From positions 3,311,501 to 3,375,500 of the forward strand of contig NZ_CP083757.1 in the NCBI RefSeq assembly GCF_020149935.1: a stretch of 64,000 nucleotides of DNA, in the 5' to 3' direction. Every line of letters starts with the position of its first letter. The first letter of the stretch is position 1. The stretch comes from Marinilongibacter aquaticus. Lineage in GTDB: Bacteria > Bacteroidota > Bacteroidia > Cytophagales > Spirosomataceae. Below the pieces are notes generated by a model. It was not told the origin of the DNA and searched no databases. It saw only the letters and a program-made list of their open reading frames with translations. A program made the translations under genes and the position numbers. Below, in pieces: positions 18,789 to 27,447 of this stretch.

Positions 18789-19222
18789 TGAGAAAAATTG
18801 CAATATTACTTGGTTTTACCCTGCTCTTTTACTCTTGCAACAAGAGGAATTTAGACTGTTGCGAGCCGCCTCCAAATTCAGAGTTGAGCGAATTCCATGG
18901 CGAATGGGAGCTTGTTCGTGTGGTAAATGGGTTTACACAAACCGAAGAGGCGGGCGAAGATTTGGGTTTTGAGGAGCGTGTATTGATCGACGCGGAACAA
19001 AAAACGTTTACACGTATGCGAGATAATGTGCGAAAGGAATATTCAAAGATTGAAAAGGGGATACAGCACAATTTGGATGCCTTGGTTTTGGTCGATACCC
19101 AAATGTATTATACATATTCTTTCGAGGAGTGGGAAGGAAAACACTGTTTAGTTCTTGGGCAAGAGGCCGTGGTGGGGCAAGTGCTCTACGATGGGGCTGC
19201 ACATTATTATTCGAAGAGATGA
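18788..19222 (+). CDS. small lipoprotein, 144 aa, coupled to the serpin gene
   Basis: The ATG overlaps the serpin stop (TGATG). The signal peptide ends in a lipobox at Cys17 (LFYSC). The mature chain resembles small lipocalin-like lipoproteins of Bacteroidota: a GEWELVRVVNGF opening, then alternating strands and a YTFSFEEWEGK-type region near 110-120. No family is certain. The tight coupling to the serpin suggests they are made together and may share a location in the envelope, but a joint function is inference. Confidence 0.7.
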   Translation: MRKIAILLGFTLLFYSCNKRNLDCCEPPPNSELSEFHGEWELVRVVNGFTQTEEAGEDLGFEERVLIDAEQKTFTRMRDNVRKEYSKIEKGIQHNLDALVLVDTQMYYTYSFEEWEGKHCLVLGQEAVVGQVLYDGAAHYYSKR

Positions 19223-19267
19223 TATAATCTTTGCCAAGTAAAAGCTGAATAATCCAACTATTCTCCG

Positions 19268-19275
19268 TAGCTTTG
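19268..19275 (+). promoter_or_regulatory. -7 element (TAGCTTTG) of guaB
   Basis: TAGCTTTGCG matches TAnnTTTG and lies 32 nt before the chosen ATG (19308). No TTG at the standard upstream distance. Confidence 0.3.
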
Positions 19276-19307
19276 CGTGGCAAATAATAAATCTTAATTA
19301 TTTGCTC

Positions 19308-20774
19308 ATGCAGGATTCATCAAAGCTTCTTTTCGAAGCACTTACCTACGACGACGTTCTTCTTGTTCCGGCTTATTCGGAGGTTTTACCAAGAGATTGT
19401 GATACACAAACCAAGCTTACGCGTAATGTTTCGTTGAACATTCCATTGATTTCGGCGGCCATGGATACCGTGACGGAATTCGAGATGGCAATTGCCGTGG
19501 CCCAAGAAGGGGGCATTGGTATGATCCACAAAAACATGAGTATTGAGGCTCAGGCCGACCAAGTACGAAAAGTAAAACGTTCGGAAAGCGGCATGATCAT
19601 CGACCCCATTACTTTGCCCAAAGGGGCTTTAGTGGGCGATGCTCTCAAAATCATGAAAGAGTTCAGTGTGGGCGGCATTCCAGTGGTCACCGAAGACGAT
19701 AAGCTCTACGGTATCGTAACCAACCGCGACCTGCGTTTCCAAACAGACTTGAGCAGACCGATTGAGGAAGTAATGACCAAGGAAAACTTGATTACGGCCA
19801 ATTTGGGTGTGGGTTTGTTTGAGGCAGAGGCGATTCTTCGTGATCATAAAATCGAGAAACTGCCCATCGTGGACAAGGACTACAAACTCGTTGGTTTGAT
19901 TACGTATAAAGATATTTTAAAGAAGAAAGATAGGCCCAACGCGGCAAAAGACACACACGGTCGTTTGATTGTGGGAGCGGCGGTAGGCGTAACTGCAGAC
20001 ATCGACGAGCGTGTGAGTGCTTTGGTGAAGGCGGGAGTGGATGTGATCAGTATTGATACGGCACACGGGCATTCGAAAGGAGTGATTGATACTTTGTCGA
20101 GAATTAAGAAAAGCTTTTCGAATGTGGATGTAATCTGCGGGAATATTGCCACTGGAGAGGCGGCCAAAGCTCTTGCCGATGCGGGAGCCGATGGAATAAA
20201 AGTCGGTGTAGGGCCTGGAAGTATTTGTACAACGCGAATAATTGCAGGTATCGGCATGCCGCAGCTTTCGGCGGTTTACGAGTCGGCGAAAGCAATTGAA
20301 GGCTCTGGAGTGCCCATAATCGCTGATGGGGGAATTCGGTTCTCTGGAGATATCGTGAAGGCCTTGGCGGGCGGAGCTTCCTCAGTAATGATTGGTAGCT
20401 TGTTGGCAGGTACCGACGAGGCTCCTGGCGAGATGGTGCTTTTCGAGGGACGTAAATTTAAAACTTACCGGGGAATGGGCTCTGTAGAGGCTATGGAGAC
20501 CGGTTCGAAAGACCGTTATTTCCAAGATGCCGAAGCCGACGTTAAAAAATTGGTGCCCGAGGGCATCGTGGGCCGGGTAGCGTACAAAGGAAAAGCCAGC
20601 GAGGTGTTGTATCAGCTTACGGGCGGACTCCGGGCTGGGATGGGCTATTGCGGAGCCAAGGATGTTGAGGCTTTGAAAAAAGCCCGATTTGTAAAAATAA
20701 CCTCTTCGGGGATTGTGGAAAGCCACCCGCACGATGTGCAGGTCACCCGGGAGGCTCCAAATTACTCGAGATAA
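19308..20774 (+). CDS. guaB: IMP dehydrogenase
   Basis: Oxidises IMP to XMP with NAD, the committed step to guanine nucleotides; cytoplasmic. ATG at 19308 gives 488 residues, the usual length; a TTG two codons earlier is possible but less likely. The catalytic barrel begins at [19 protein letters not shown], is interrupted by two CBS domains at about 95-205, and resumes with the active-site Cys307 in GPGSICTTR and the RYFQD flap. A clear terminator follows at 20781. Confidence 0.97.
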   Translation: MQDSSKLLFEALTYDDVLLVPAYSEVLPRDCDTQTKLTRNVSLNIPLISAAMDTVTEFEMAIAVAQEGGIGMIHKNMSIEAQADQVRKVKRSESGMIIDPITLPKGALVGDALKIMKEFSVGGIPVVTEDDKLYGIVTNRDLRFQTDLSRPIEEVMTKENLITANLGVGLFEAEAILRDHKIEKLPIVDKDYKLVGLITYKDILKKKDRPNAAKDTHGRLIVGAAVGVTADIDERVSALVKAGVDVISIDTAHGHSKGVIDTLSRIKKSFSNVDVICGNIATGEAAKALADAGADGIKVGVGPGSICTTRIIAGIGMPQLSAVYESAKAIEGSGVPIIADGGIRFSGDIVKALAGGASSVMIGSLLAGTDEAPGEMVLFEGRKFKTYRGMGSVEAMETGSKDRYFQDAEADVKKLVPEGIVGRVAYKGKASEVLYQLTGGLRAGMGYCGAKDVEALKKARFVKITSSGIVESHPHDVQVTREAPNYSR

Positions 20775-20780
20775 GAAATC

Positions 20781-20810
20781 AAGGCTTGGCAGTTTGTCAA
20801 GCCTTTTTTG
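20781..20810 (+). terminator. terminator after guaB
   Basis: AAGGCTTG (20781-20788) pairs with CAAGCCTT (20798-20805), followed by a T run. Confidence 0.7.
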
Positions 20811-20826
20811 TTTAAATAAACTATTC

Positions 20827-22011
20827 ATGACTGAAAACACGAAAATTTTCACAGGTCAGTACATTCTTCTTTGTTTGAGTTCGCTGCTCTTTTTTTCCAG
20901 CTTCAATATGCTAATACCCGAACTACCCGATTACATTACAAAAATGGGCGGGGAAGAATACAAGGGGCTGATTATTGGCATTTTCACACTGACCGCTGGC
21001 TTTTCGAGACCCTTCAGTGGGCAATTGACCGATCGCTGGGGACGTATCCCTGTCATGATGGTTGGGGCAATGGTTTGCGTGGTCTGCGGTTTTTTCTATC
21101 CTTTGGTCAATACCGTATTCTTGTTTTTGGCCTTGCGACTGGTTCATGGCTTTTCGACAGGATTCAAACCCACCGCCACGGCGGCTTATATTGCCGATAT
21201 TGTGCCCACGCAAAGAAGGGGTGAAGCGATGGGTATTTACGGCTTCGTGACAAGTCTTGGTATGGCCATGGGGCCTTTTGTGGGCAGTTGGATTGCCCGC
21301 CTTTTCGATTTGAATGTGCTCTTCTATGCCTCTTCTGTTTTTGCTTTCTTGTCTGTGGCCATTTTATTTTCCATGAGTGAAACCCTTTTGCCTCAGAAGC
21401 GGGAACCTTTCTCCTTGTCGATGTTCAAGGTAAAGTGGAAAGATGTGTTTTATCCCAATGTGTGGCCCGTTACGGTGATTGTGTTCACCTCGGCCTTTGC
21501 GTATGGCACGGTGATTACATTGGCTCCAGACCTGACCAAGATTGTAGGTTTGACCAATAAGGGGATTTATTATTTGGTTTTCACATTGTCTTCATTGCTA
21601 ATCCGAATTCTGGCTGGGAAATTGTCGGATAAGCAGGGCAGAGTTAATGTCTTGATTGCGGGAGCAACTTGCTTGATCATGGCTTTGCTGAGCACCTCGA
21701 TAGCCCAAGTCCATTTTTTCTATTTCGGCAGTTTCCTGTTTGGGGTAGCCTGGGGTATTATCTCGCCTTCTTACCAAGCGTGGACAATCGATTTGTGTAC
21801 AGAAGAAACGCGTGGACGGGCAGTTGCTACTATGTATATTGCTTTGGAAGCTGGAATCGGAGCTGGGGCGGTTTTGCCCATGCTTTTGTACAACAACAGA
21901 GCCGATAGAATCGGTTGGGCTTTCCAAAGTGCGGCAATTGTGGCGGTCTTGGGTTTGGCGTTTTTGCTTTGGTACAAAAGGAAAGTCGAGACAAAATGGG
22001 CAAGAGCCTAA
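20827..22011 (+). CDS. MFS transporter (drug/sugar-efflux type)
   Basis: A 394-residue inner-membrane protein with about twelve hydrophobic segments. ATG at 20827 is preferred to a longer frame that runs back into guaB. The motif between segments 2 and 3, GQLTDRWGRIPVM, is the classic MFS motif A, and GKLSDKQGRVNVL repeats it in the second half. It resembles the DHA1-type exporters commonly found in Bacteroidota. The substrate cannot be inferred. It lies 52 nt after guaB but behind a strong terminator, so probably has its own promoter. Confidence 0.85.
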   Translation: MTENTKIFTGQYILLCLSSLLFFSSFNMLIPELPDYITKMGGEEYKGLIIGIFTLTAGFSRPFSGQLTDRWGRIPVMMVGAMVCVVCGFFYPLVNTVFLFLALRLVHGFSTGFKPTATAAYIADIVPTQRRGEAMGIYGFVTSLGMAMGPFVGSWIARLFDLNVLFYASSVFAFLSVAILFSMSETLLPQKREPFSLSMFKVKWKDVFYPNVWPVTVIVFTSAFAYGTVITLAPDLTKIVGLTNKGIYYLVFTLSSLLIRILAGKLSDKQGRVNVLIAGATCLIMALLSTSIAQVHFFYFGSFLFGVAWGIISPSYQAWTIDLCTEETRGRAVATMYIALEAGIGAGAVLPMLLYNNRADRIGWAFQSAAIVAVLGLAFLLWYKRKVETKWARA

Positions 22012-22070
22012 GGCGTATATAAGTATAGGGCATTATCCTTATATTGCATTTGAAACGCTAACAATTGACT

Positions 22071-23423
22071 ATGAAACGAAGAGAATTTATCGAAAAGGGT
22101 GCCATGCTCGGTGCCTCTCCTTTTTTAATCAAACCTTTCAATATCCTTAATTCTTCAAAGTTCTCGCCCAACGACAAGATTCGCTTGGCTACGATTGGTA
22201 TGGGAATTCAAGGACACTACGACACAAATGCGGCTTTGGCCAATGAAGGTGTGGAACATGTGGCCGTGGCCGATCTGTATCAAGGCAGATTAAACCACAT
22301 GAAGGAGCTGCACGGCAATAAAATCGATACCTACCGCGATTACCGTGAATTGTTGCAAAGAAAGGATATCGACGCGGTAATTATTGCAACAACCGACCTG
22401 TGGCACGATACTATCACGAAGGATGCCTTGAAAGCCGGAAAGCACGTGTATTGCGAAAAGCCCATGGTACACAAAATTGAACAAGGCTCTTCGGTAATTG
22501 AGGCTTGGAAAAAGTCGGGAAAAACGATGCAAGTGGGCAGTCAGCGAGTGAGCGGATCCGATTTTGCCGAGGCCAGAAGGCTTATTTCTGAGGGTGCAAT
22601 TGGAGAAATAAACTATATAGAGGCTTCTTACGATCGTTTCAGCTCAATTGGAGCCTGGAATTACAGCATTCCTTTGGATGCATCGCCCGAAACCATCGAT
22701 TGGGACACCTATTTGAAAGACACGGCGAAGGTTCCGTTCGATCCAAAGAAATTTTTCAGATGGAGAGCCTATAAAGATTTTGGTACTGGCGTGGCCGGCG
22801 ACCTTTTCGTGCATTTGATTTCGGGCGTGCACTATGCGGTACAGTCCAATGGTCCCAGCCGTATTTTCGCTTCAGGCGGTTTGCGTTATTGGAAAGATGG
22901 CCGAAATATGCCCGACGTAATGGTGGGGATTTTGGATTACGAGAAATCGGCAAATCATCCTGCGTTTCAATTGGTGATGCGGGTCGATTTTGCCAATGCC
23001 GGAACGATAAACAACACTACCCGCATTATTGGCTCGGAAGGTCAAATCGAATTTATTCGTGGAGGTTTGAAATTGACCAAACATAAATTGCCCAAAGCTC
23101 CTGGCATGGGTGGCTACGATAGCCTTTTCACCATCGAAGAAAAACAGCAAAAGGCCTACGAAGAAATGTACAATGCCAAGTATTCCGAAGCCGACAGAAA
23201 AGCAGAGCCGATTGAAGAAGTGGTGTTTAAAAATCCGGAAGGGCCGAGCGAACACGTAAGGCACTTCGGCAACTTTTTCGAAAACGCCAGAAAGGGCAGC
23301 CAAAACACGATAGAAGATCCCGTTTTTGGTTTCAGGGCGGCCGCTCCCGTATTGGCTTGCAACAAGAGCTATTTTGAACGCAAGCCTGTAGAATGGGATG
23401 CGGAAAAAATGAAATTGAAGTAA
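22071..23423 (+). CDS. Gfo/Idh/MocA-family oxidoreductase with Tat-like leader
   Basis: A 450-residue NAD(P)-dependent sugar or glycoside oxidoreductase. The N-terminus MKRREFIEKGAMLGASP carries twin arginines followed by a hydrophobic stretch, as in exported Bacteroidota members of this family. The Rossmann fold starts near residue 38 (IRLATIGMGIQGHYD) and the conserved HVYCEKPM lies at about 124-131. The C-terminal domain is complete. ATG at 22071 is chosen over a TTG two codons earlier. It stands 60 nt after the MFS gene, possibly co-transcribed. Family relatives act on ketosugar or glycoside intermediates in the periplasm; the substrate here is unknown. Confidence 0.85.
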   Translation: MKRREFIEKGAMLGASPFLIKPFNILNSSKFSPNDKIRLATIGMGIQGHYDTNAALANEGVEHVAVADLYQGRLNHMKELHGNKIDTYRDYRELLQRKDIDAVIIATTDLWHDTITKDALKAGKHVYCEKPMVHKIEQGSSVIEAWKKSGKTMQVGSQRVSGSDFAEARRLISEGAIGEINYIEASYDRFSSIGAWNYSIPLDASPETIDWDTYLKDTAKVPFDPKKFFRWRAYKDFGTGVAGDLFVHLISGVHYAVQSNGPSRIFASGGLRYWKDGRNMPDVMVGILDYEKSANHPAFQLVMRVDFANAGTINNTTRIIGSEGQIEFIRGGLKLTKHKLPKAPGMGGYDSLFTIEEKQQKAYEEMYNAKYSEADRKAEPIEEVVFKNPEGPSEHVRHFGNFFENARKGSQNTIEDPVFGFRAAAPVLACNKSYFERKPVEWDAEKMKLK

Positions 23424-23429
23424 CAAATA

Positions 23430-23456
23430 AACCTGTGTATGCATGCAGGTTTTATA
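23430..23456 (+). terminator. weak terminator after the oxidoreductase
   Basis: AACCTG and CAGGTT form a 6-bp stem with a loop of about 10 nt, followed by TTATAG. Modest stem and short T run. Confidence 0.35.
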
Positions 23457-23566
23457 GAATTTTATAGATACTCAAAACGCATTTGAGGTTTTTGTCGATA
23501 GAATATTCTTTAAAATGTGTATTGAGAAAAATTTGCTATTCTTTTAGGAAATGACTCATTGATCCT

Positions 23567-23574
23567 TATTTTTG
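23567..23574 (+). promoter_or_regulatory. -7 element (TATTTTTG) of amt
   Basis: TATTTTTGCC matches TAnnTTTG and lies 62 nt before the ATG of the ammonium transporter. No good TTG at the usual -33 position. Confidence 0.35.
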
Positions 23575-23636
23575 CCCCCCGTTATTGAGTAAATCAACAA
23601 AACACAGGGTTTAAAAGAAATCAACTTTAAGGATTT

Positions 23637-24980
23637 ATGAGTCATCTTCCTACACAAAAACCGGCCTATGCCCCTTTGGCAATTTTGGCCGCGGTTACAA
23701 TTGCTGCACTTTTTATACCTTCTCTTCCGGCAACGATCAATTCAGAGGGCATCGATACCGGTGACACAGCATGGATGCTGGTGGCCTCGGCTTTTGTTTT
23801 GTTGATGACCCCCGGTTTGGCTTATTTTTATGGCGGCATGGTGAACGCCAAAAATGTGATTTCGACCATGTTGCAGAGCTTTATTGCCATGGGTGTGGTG
23901 TCTATCGTATGGATTGTGGTCGGTTATAGCTTGGCTTTTGGAGAAGACATTGGCGGAGTGATCGGGAATCCGATGACGCACTTCATGTTCAAAGGTGTGC
24001 TGGATGGCGAGCCTGTGGGTACGATTCCCGCGGTGGTGTTCGCTTTTTTTCAATTGAAATTTGCGGTGATCACTCCGGCTTTGGTGACGGGCTCGATGGC
24101 CGAACGTGTCAATTTTAAGTCTTATGTATTGTTCATGGTGCTTTTTTGCATCTTCATTTATTGTCCCTTGGCTCATATGACTTGGGGCGAAGGCGGCATT
24201 CTTTTGAATAAAGGCATTTTGGATTTCGCCGGTGGAACAGTCGTGCATATGTCTGCTGGTTGGGCCGCTTTGGCTGGGGCCATCTATTTGAAGAGAAGAA
24301 GATCGCATATGTCAGGAGATTTTCAGCCCCCGGCCAATATTCCTTATGTTTTGTTGGGCACGGGCCTTTTGTGGTTCGGTTGGTTTGGCTTCAATGCGGG
24401 TTCGGCTTTGGGAGCCAATATGTTGGCCGCTTCGGCCTTTGCCACGACCAATACAGCTGCGGCCGCGGCAGGTATTGCTTGGGTTTTGTTCGATGTGGCT
24501 CGCGGAAAGAAAGTTTCGGCTTTGGGTTTTAGCATTGGTGTGGTTGTCGGTTTGGTGGCCATTACGCCTGCTGCGGGCTTTGTGTCTATTCCGCATTCGT
24601 TGGTTATCGGTGTGGTAGCGGCCGTAATTTCAAATGTATTGGCCCATATTAAAACCAAAACAGCCTTAGACGACACGCTCGATGTGTTCCCTTGTCACGG
24701 CGTTGGTGGTATGGTGGGGATGGTGCTTACAGGCGTATTTGCCTCTTCGGCGATTAATTCGGCAGTAACAGAGCAAGGGTTGTATTTCGGCGAAACGGCT
24801 TTATTTTTCAAACACATTATCGCACTTGTGGGCGTATCGCTTTTTGCATTTGTGGCTTCCATTGTGGTCTTCAAAATCACCGATTTGGTTGAACCGCTAC
24901 GCGTAGACGAAAAAGATGAAACGATGGGCTTGGACAAAAGTCAGCACGACGAGTCTTTGTATTACGAAATTGGAGCCTGA
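23637..24980 (+). CDS. amt: ammonium transporter (Amt/Rh family)
   Basis: A trimeric inner-membrane channel for ammonium. The 447 residues carry about eleven or twelve hydrophobic segments; the first, at about 10-32, may act as a signal or extra helix. The two pore histidines are visible: His204 in TVVHMSAGWAAL and His354 in FPCHGVGG. The short cytoplasmic tail ends in ESLYYEIGA. A P-II (glnK) gene, often paired with amt, is not adjacent on either side. A strong terminator follows directly. Confidence 0.95.
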   Translation: MSHLPTQKPAYAPLAILAAVTIAALFIPSLPATINSEGIDTGDTAWMLVASAFVLLMTPGLAYFYGGMVNAKNVISTMLQSFIAMGVVSIVWIVVGYSLAFGEDIGGVIGNPMTHFMFKGVLDGEPVGTIPAVVFAFFQLKFAVITPALVTGSMAERVNFKSYVLFMVLFCIFIYCPLAHMTWGEGGILLNKGILDFAGGTVVHMSAGWAALAGAIYLKRRRSHMSGDFQPPANIPYVLLGTGLLWFGWFGFNAGSALGANMLAASAFATTNTAAAAAGIAWVLFDVARGKKVSALGFSIGVVVGLVAITPAAGFVSIPHSLVIGVVAAVISNVLAHIKTKTALDDTLDVFPCHGVGGMVGMVLTGVFASSAINSAVTEQGLYFGETALFFKHIIALVGVSLFAFVASIVVFKITDLVEPLRVDEKDETMGLDKSQHDESLYYEIGA

Positions 24981-25001
24981 ACAGAAGTTTCGGGATAAAT
25001 G

Positions 25002-25040
25002 AATAAGCCAACCTTGCTATGCAGGGTTGGCTTATTTTTT
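25002..25040 (+). terminator. strong terminator after amt
   Basis: AATAAGCCAACC (25002-25013) pairs with GGTTGGCTTATT (25025-25036), a 12-bp stem followed by TTTT. It lies between convergent genes. Confidence 0.85.
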
Positions 25041-25057
25041 GGACAAGAACAGCTCTT

Positions 25058-25720
25058 TTATTTTACTACAGCTTTCCACATCAGGTCGGCCACAAAGCGA
25101 TTGCCCGTATCGTTGAGGTGCACGCGGTCTACGGTTAAAATGCCGCGGTCTTTGTTTTCGGGGTTGTGCTCAAGATTATAGGCTCTAAACTCTTTACGTA
25201 GGTCGATCAAATCAAGGTTGAATTTTTTCGCTAAATCGCGTATTTGTTTCGAATATTGATTCAAGTCGCCATCTTGCTGATTCGAGTAGTCTGTTTTTTC
25301 GCCAATTGCAGCGGGTGTACAAAGAATGACTTCGATATTTTGAGCTTGCAACTTTTTAATGATGGCTTCGTAAAAACGGTCGAATTTATCGGGATCTGTT
25401 CCTGTACCGTGGCTGGCTTTGTGCCACACATCATTTACGCCAATAAAAATGACCACCACATCGGGGTTTTGGGCCAACACGTCATCCTCCATACGTAGGT
25501 ATAGATCGTAGACTTTGTTTCCGCCAATACCCGCACCGACAAACTCGTAGTCATTGGTGAGGTTCTTTTTTTTCAGGTCTTCTTGCATGAGCGTAATGTA
25601 GCCGCCGGGCCTTACACCGGCTTGCGTAATGGAATCGCCAAAAAAGACCACTTTTTTGGGCTTAATGAATGTAAAACTTGCCATGGCCAATGCAAGGCAA
25701 AGAGGAAGGATAAACTTCAT
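25058..25720 (-). CDS. exported SGNH/GDSL hydrolase
   Basis: A 220-residue esterase/lipase-type enzyme with a signal peptide (about residues 1-18). All SGNH blocks are present: VVFFGDSITQAGVRPGG (block I Ser), the block II Gly in GAGIGGNKVYDL, IFIGVNDVWH (block III Asn), and DRVHLNDTGN (block V Asp and His). It is likely periplasmic and acts on acylated sugars or lipids. It starts 27 nt after the stop of the upstream lipoprotein gene (25748), so the two form an operon on the minus strand. Confidence 0.88.
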   Translation of the reverse strand: MKFILPLCLALAMASFTFIKPKKVVFFGDSITQAGVRPGGYITLMQEDLKKKNLTNDYEFVGAGIGGNKVYDLYLRMEDDVLAQNPDVVVIFIGVNDVWHKASHGTGTDPDKFDRFYEAIIKKLQAQNIEVILCTPAAIGEKTDYSNQQDGDLNQYSKQIRDLAKKFNLDLIDLRKEFRAYNLEHNPENKDRGILTVDRVHLNDTGNRFVADLMWKAVVK

Positions 25721-25747
25721 ATTTCGATAGGCTTGGTTTGATAAATA

Positions 25748-26488
25748 TTAATTGTCGAGCAATTTACAATTTTCGTTTACAATTTCAGAAAGCAAAGGCA
25801 AATCCCCACTTTCAAACTCTTTGGGCAATTCTTCCAAATCGATATTTTCGTCTTCGTAACCGTAATTGTCGTAATCTTGGAATTGGAATGGCCCTATTTT
25901 GTATCTTTTTTTCACGCTTCTGAAACGTACGCCACCGCCGTCGGTAGCGTATGAGTACGCCAAGTAGTCGAGCGTCTTGCTTGCATTGTTAATCCAAAAC
26001 ATGAATACGTCTTGATGATCTTGGCCACCCTCTTTTTGGTCGAAAGTCACTTTGATTTGGCTGTATTCTTTCCCTTTGATTTTAAGGTTTCCTAGCTCTT
26101 CAAAGTTTACGGCGGGGTCGTTCAGCACGAAAGGCAATTGAAAGAAATAGGCCACAGAATTTACGGATTGGCTGTATTTCGAAACCAGGCTGTCGGCCAA
26201 GGGGCTTTCTTCGCCATTGATATAGCGTGTAAAATCCTTGTTGTTGAGCTCATCGCGAATGACATTTCCCAAGTGGTCGACTTGCGTCCGTGTATAAGTG
26301 AAAAGGCCATCGTGCCTTTTGATCGCATAGCTCATATCTCTAAACTTGAAGAGTACATTGAGCTCTTCGAAAGCTTTCTGTCCGCCGTGGGCTGCAATGC
26401 AATCTTTGATAATGGACGGTGTTTTGTCGTTTTCGCAGGAGTAGAAAAAGAGAGTAGCAAAAAGGAAAAGGATGAAATGTTTTGTTTT
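25748..26488 (-). CDS. lipoprotein, DUF6503-like, about 246 aa
   Basis: Started at the TTG at 26488, the protein opens with a textbook lipoprotein leader (MKTKHFILFLFA... FFYSC, Cys19). A frame running back to 26545 exists but starts with TTG and buries the signal behind 19 polar residues. The mature domain has the AAHGGQKAFEELNVLFKFRD region and YLAYSYATDGGGVRFR, a pattern seen in Bacteroidota lipoproteins annotated as DUF6503; that match is from memory. It is probably the first gene of an operon with the SGNH hydrolase. Role unknown. Confidence 0.7.
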   Translation of the reverse strand, partial: KTKHFILFLFATLFFYSCENDKTPSIIKDCIAAHGGQKAFEELNVLFKFRDMSYAIKRHDGLFTYTRTQVDHLGNVIRDELNNKDFTRYINGEESPLADSLVSKYSQSVNSVAYFFQLPFVLNDPAVNFEELGNLKIKGKEYSQIKVTFDQKEGGQDHQDVFMFWINNASKTLDYLAYSYATDGGGVRFRSVKKRYKIGPFQFQDYDNYGYEDENIDLEELPKEFESGDLPLLSEIVNENCKLLDN

Positions 26489-26555
26489 CAAGAGCTCGTG
26501 TATTTTTTGCAAAATACGGGCTTTTCTTTGAAAAAGTTTGCCCAATCGGTCTTTC

Positions 26556-26588
26556 CAAATCTATGAATGCAATGAATGAGCCGACCAA
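26556..26588 (-). promoter_or_regulatory. promoter for the DUF6503-like/SGNH operon
   Basis: On the minus strand TTG (26588-26586), a 22-nt spacer and TAGATTTG (26563-26556) fit the Bacteroidota consensus. It lies 67 nt before the TTG start at 26488 but only 10 nt before the longer alternative start, which supports the shorter protein. Confidence 0.45.
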
Positions 26589-26657
26589 TGCAAACGTGCC
26601 TATCTCTTTGGTTGTTTTCGCCTTTCATCCCAGCAATTTTCAATGCATATTTGTTTG

Positions 26658-27326
26658 ATGGAAGAAATTTTCGATGTGCAACAAGTGGCCTTCAGCCTTT
26701 TGGGTTATGAAATGAGTTTTCTCGAGCTGTTGGCTACGCTTACAGGCGGCGTGGCGGTATGGTTGTCGGCAAAAGAAAATGTATGGAGTTGGATTGTCGG
26801 AATTGTAAACGTGACTTTGGCCTTTTGGATGTTCTACCAAATTCAGTTGTACCCCGATATGCTGCTGCAAGTTTTTTTCTTCATTACCAACATCATCGGT
26901 TTTTGGCAATGGAAGTTTCCTAAAGCCCACGAAGCCAATGCCAAAAACGAATTGAGAATAAGCAAAACAAGCCGAAGAGATCTCCTGATTCTTGTTTCTG
27001 CCGGATTGCTAAGTACTGTGGTTTTGGGTACATTTGCCAAGAACCTTCACGAGCTTTTTCCGAAAGTTTTCCAACTGCCCTCGGGTTTTCCGTATATGGA
27101 TTCATTCACCACGGTGATGAGCGTGGTGGCTACTTTTATGTTGATTCGGAAGAAAGTGGAGGCGTGGTGGCTGTGGTTGCTGGTCGATGTGATTGCCACT
27201 TATATGTACTATGTGAAAGAAGTGAAGCTTTATGCCTTGCTCTATTTTATTTTTGTGATTATTGCGGCTTTTGGAGCCATCGAATGGACCAAAACATATT
27301 TTAAGCAGAAAGAAGAATTGGGCTAA
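26658..27326 (+). CDS. pnuC: PnuC-type nicotinamide riboside transporter
   Basis: An inner-membrane facilitator for the NAD precursor nicotinamide riboside (some relatives carry thiamine or riboflavin). The length is 222 residues from ATG 26658; an ATG five codons earlier is also in frame. The family core is visible: GGVAVWLSAKENVWSWIVGI, the aromatic substrate-binding helix around IIGFWQWKFP, and a C-terminal half with WWLWLLVDVIATYMYYVKE. No TPP or NAD riboswitch is apparent upstream, and no thiamin kinase gene adjoins, so substrate specificity is open. Confidence 0.88.
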   Translation: MEEIFDVQQVAFSLLGYEMSFLELLATLTGGVAVWLSAKENVWSWIVGIVNVTLAFWMFYQIQLYPDMLLQVFFFITNIIGFWQWKFPKAHEANAKNELRISKTSRRDLLILVSAGLLSTVVLGTFAKNLHELFPKVFQLPSGFPYMDSFTTVMSVVATFMLIRKKVEAWWLWLLVDVIATYMYYVKEVKLYALLYFIFVIIAAFGAIEWTKTYFKQKEELG

Positions 27327-27447
27327 AGCCCTTGATTTTTAATGGAATACTGCAAGCAAAACCTCTTCTAGTGATATCGAATCTGGAATTAAAAGGTCAA
27401 ATTTGCGGTTCTGAAAATTTTACCGAAACCTTGAAGATATTTTTTTG

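Noticed and set aside
26589-26657. Riboswitch in front of pnuC
   Set aside because: Only about 70 nt separate it from the divergent operon promoter, with no conserved TPP- or NAD-type core visible.
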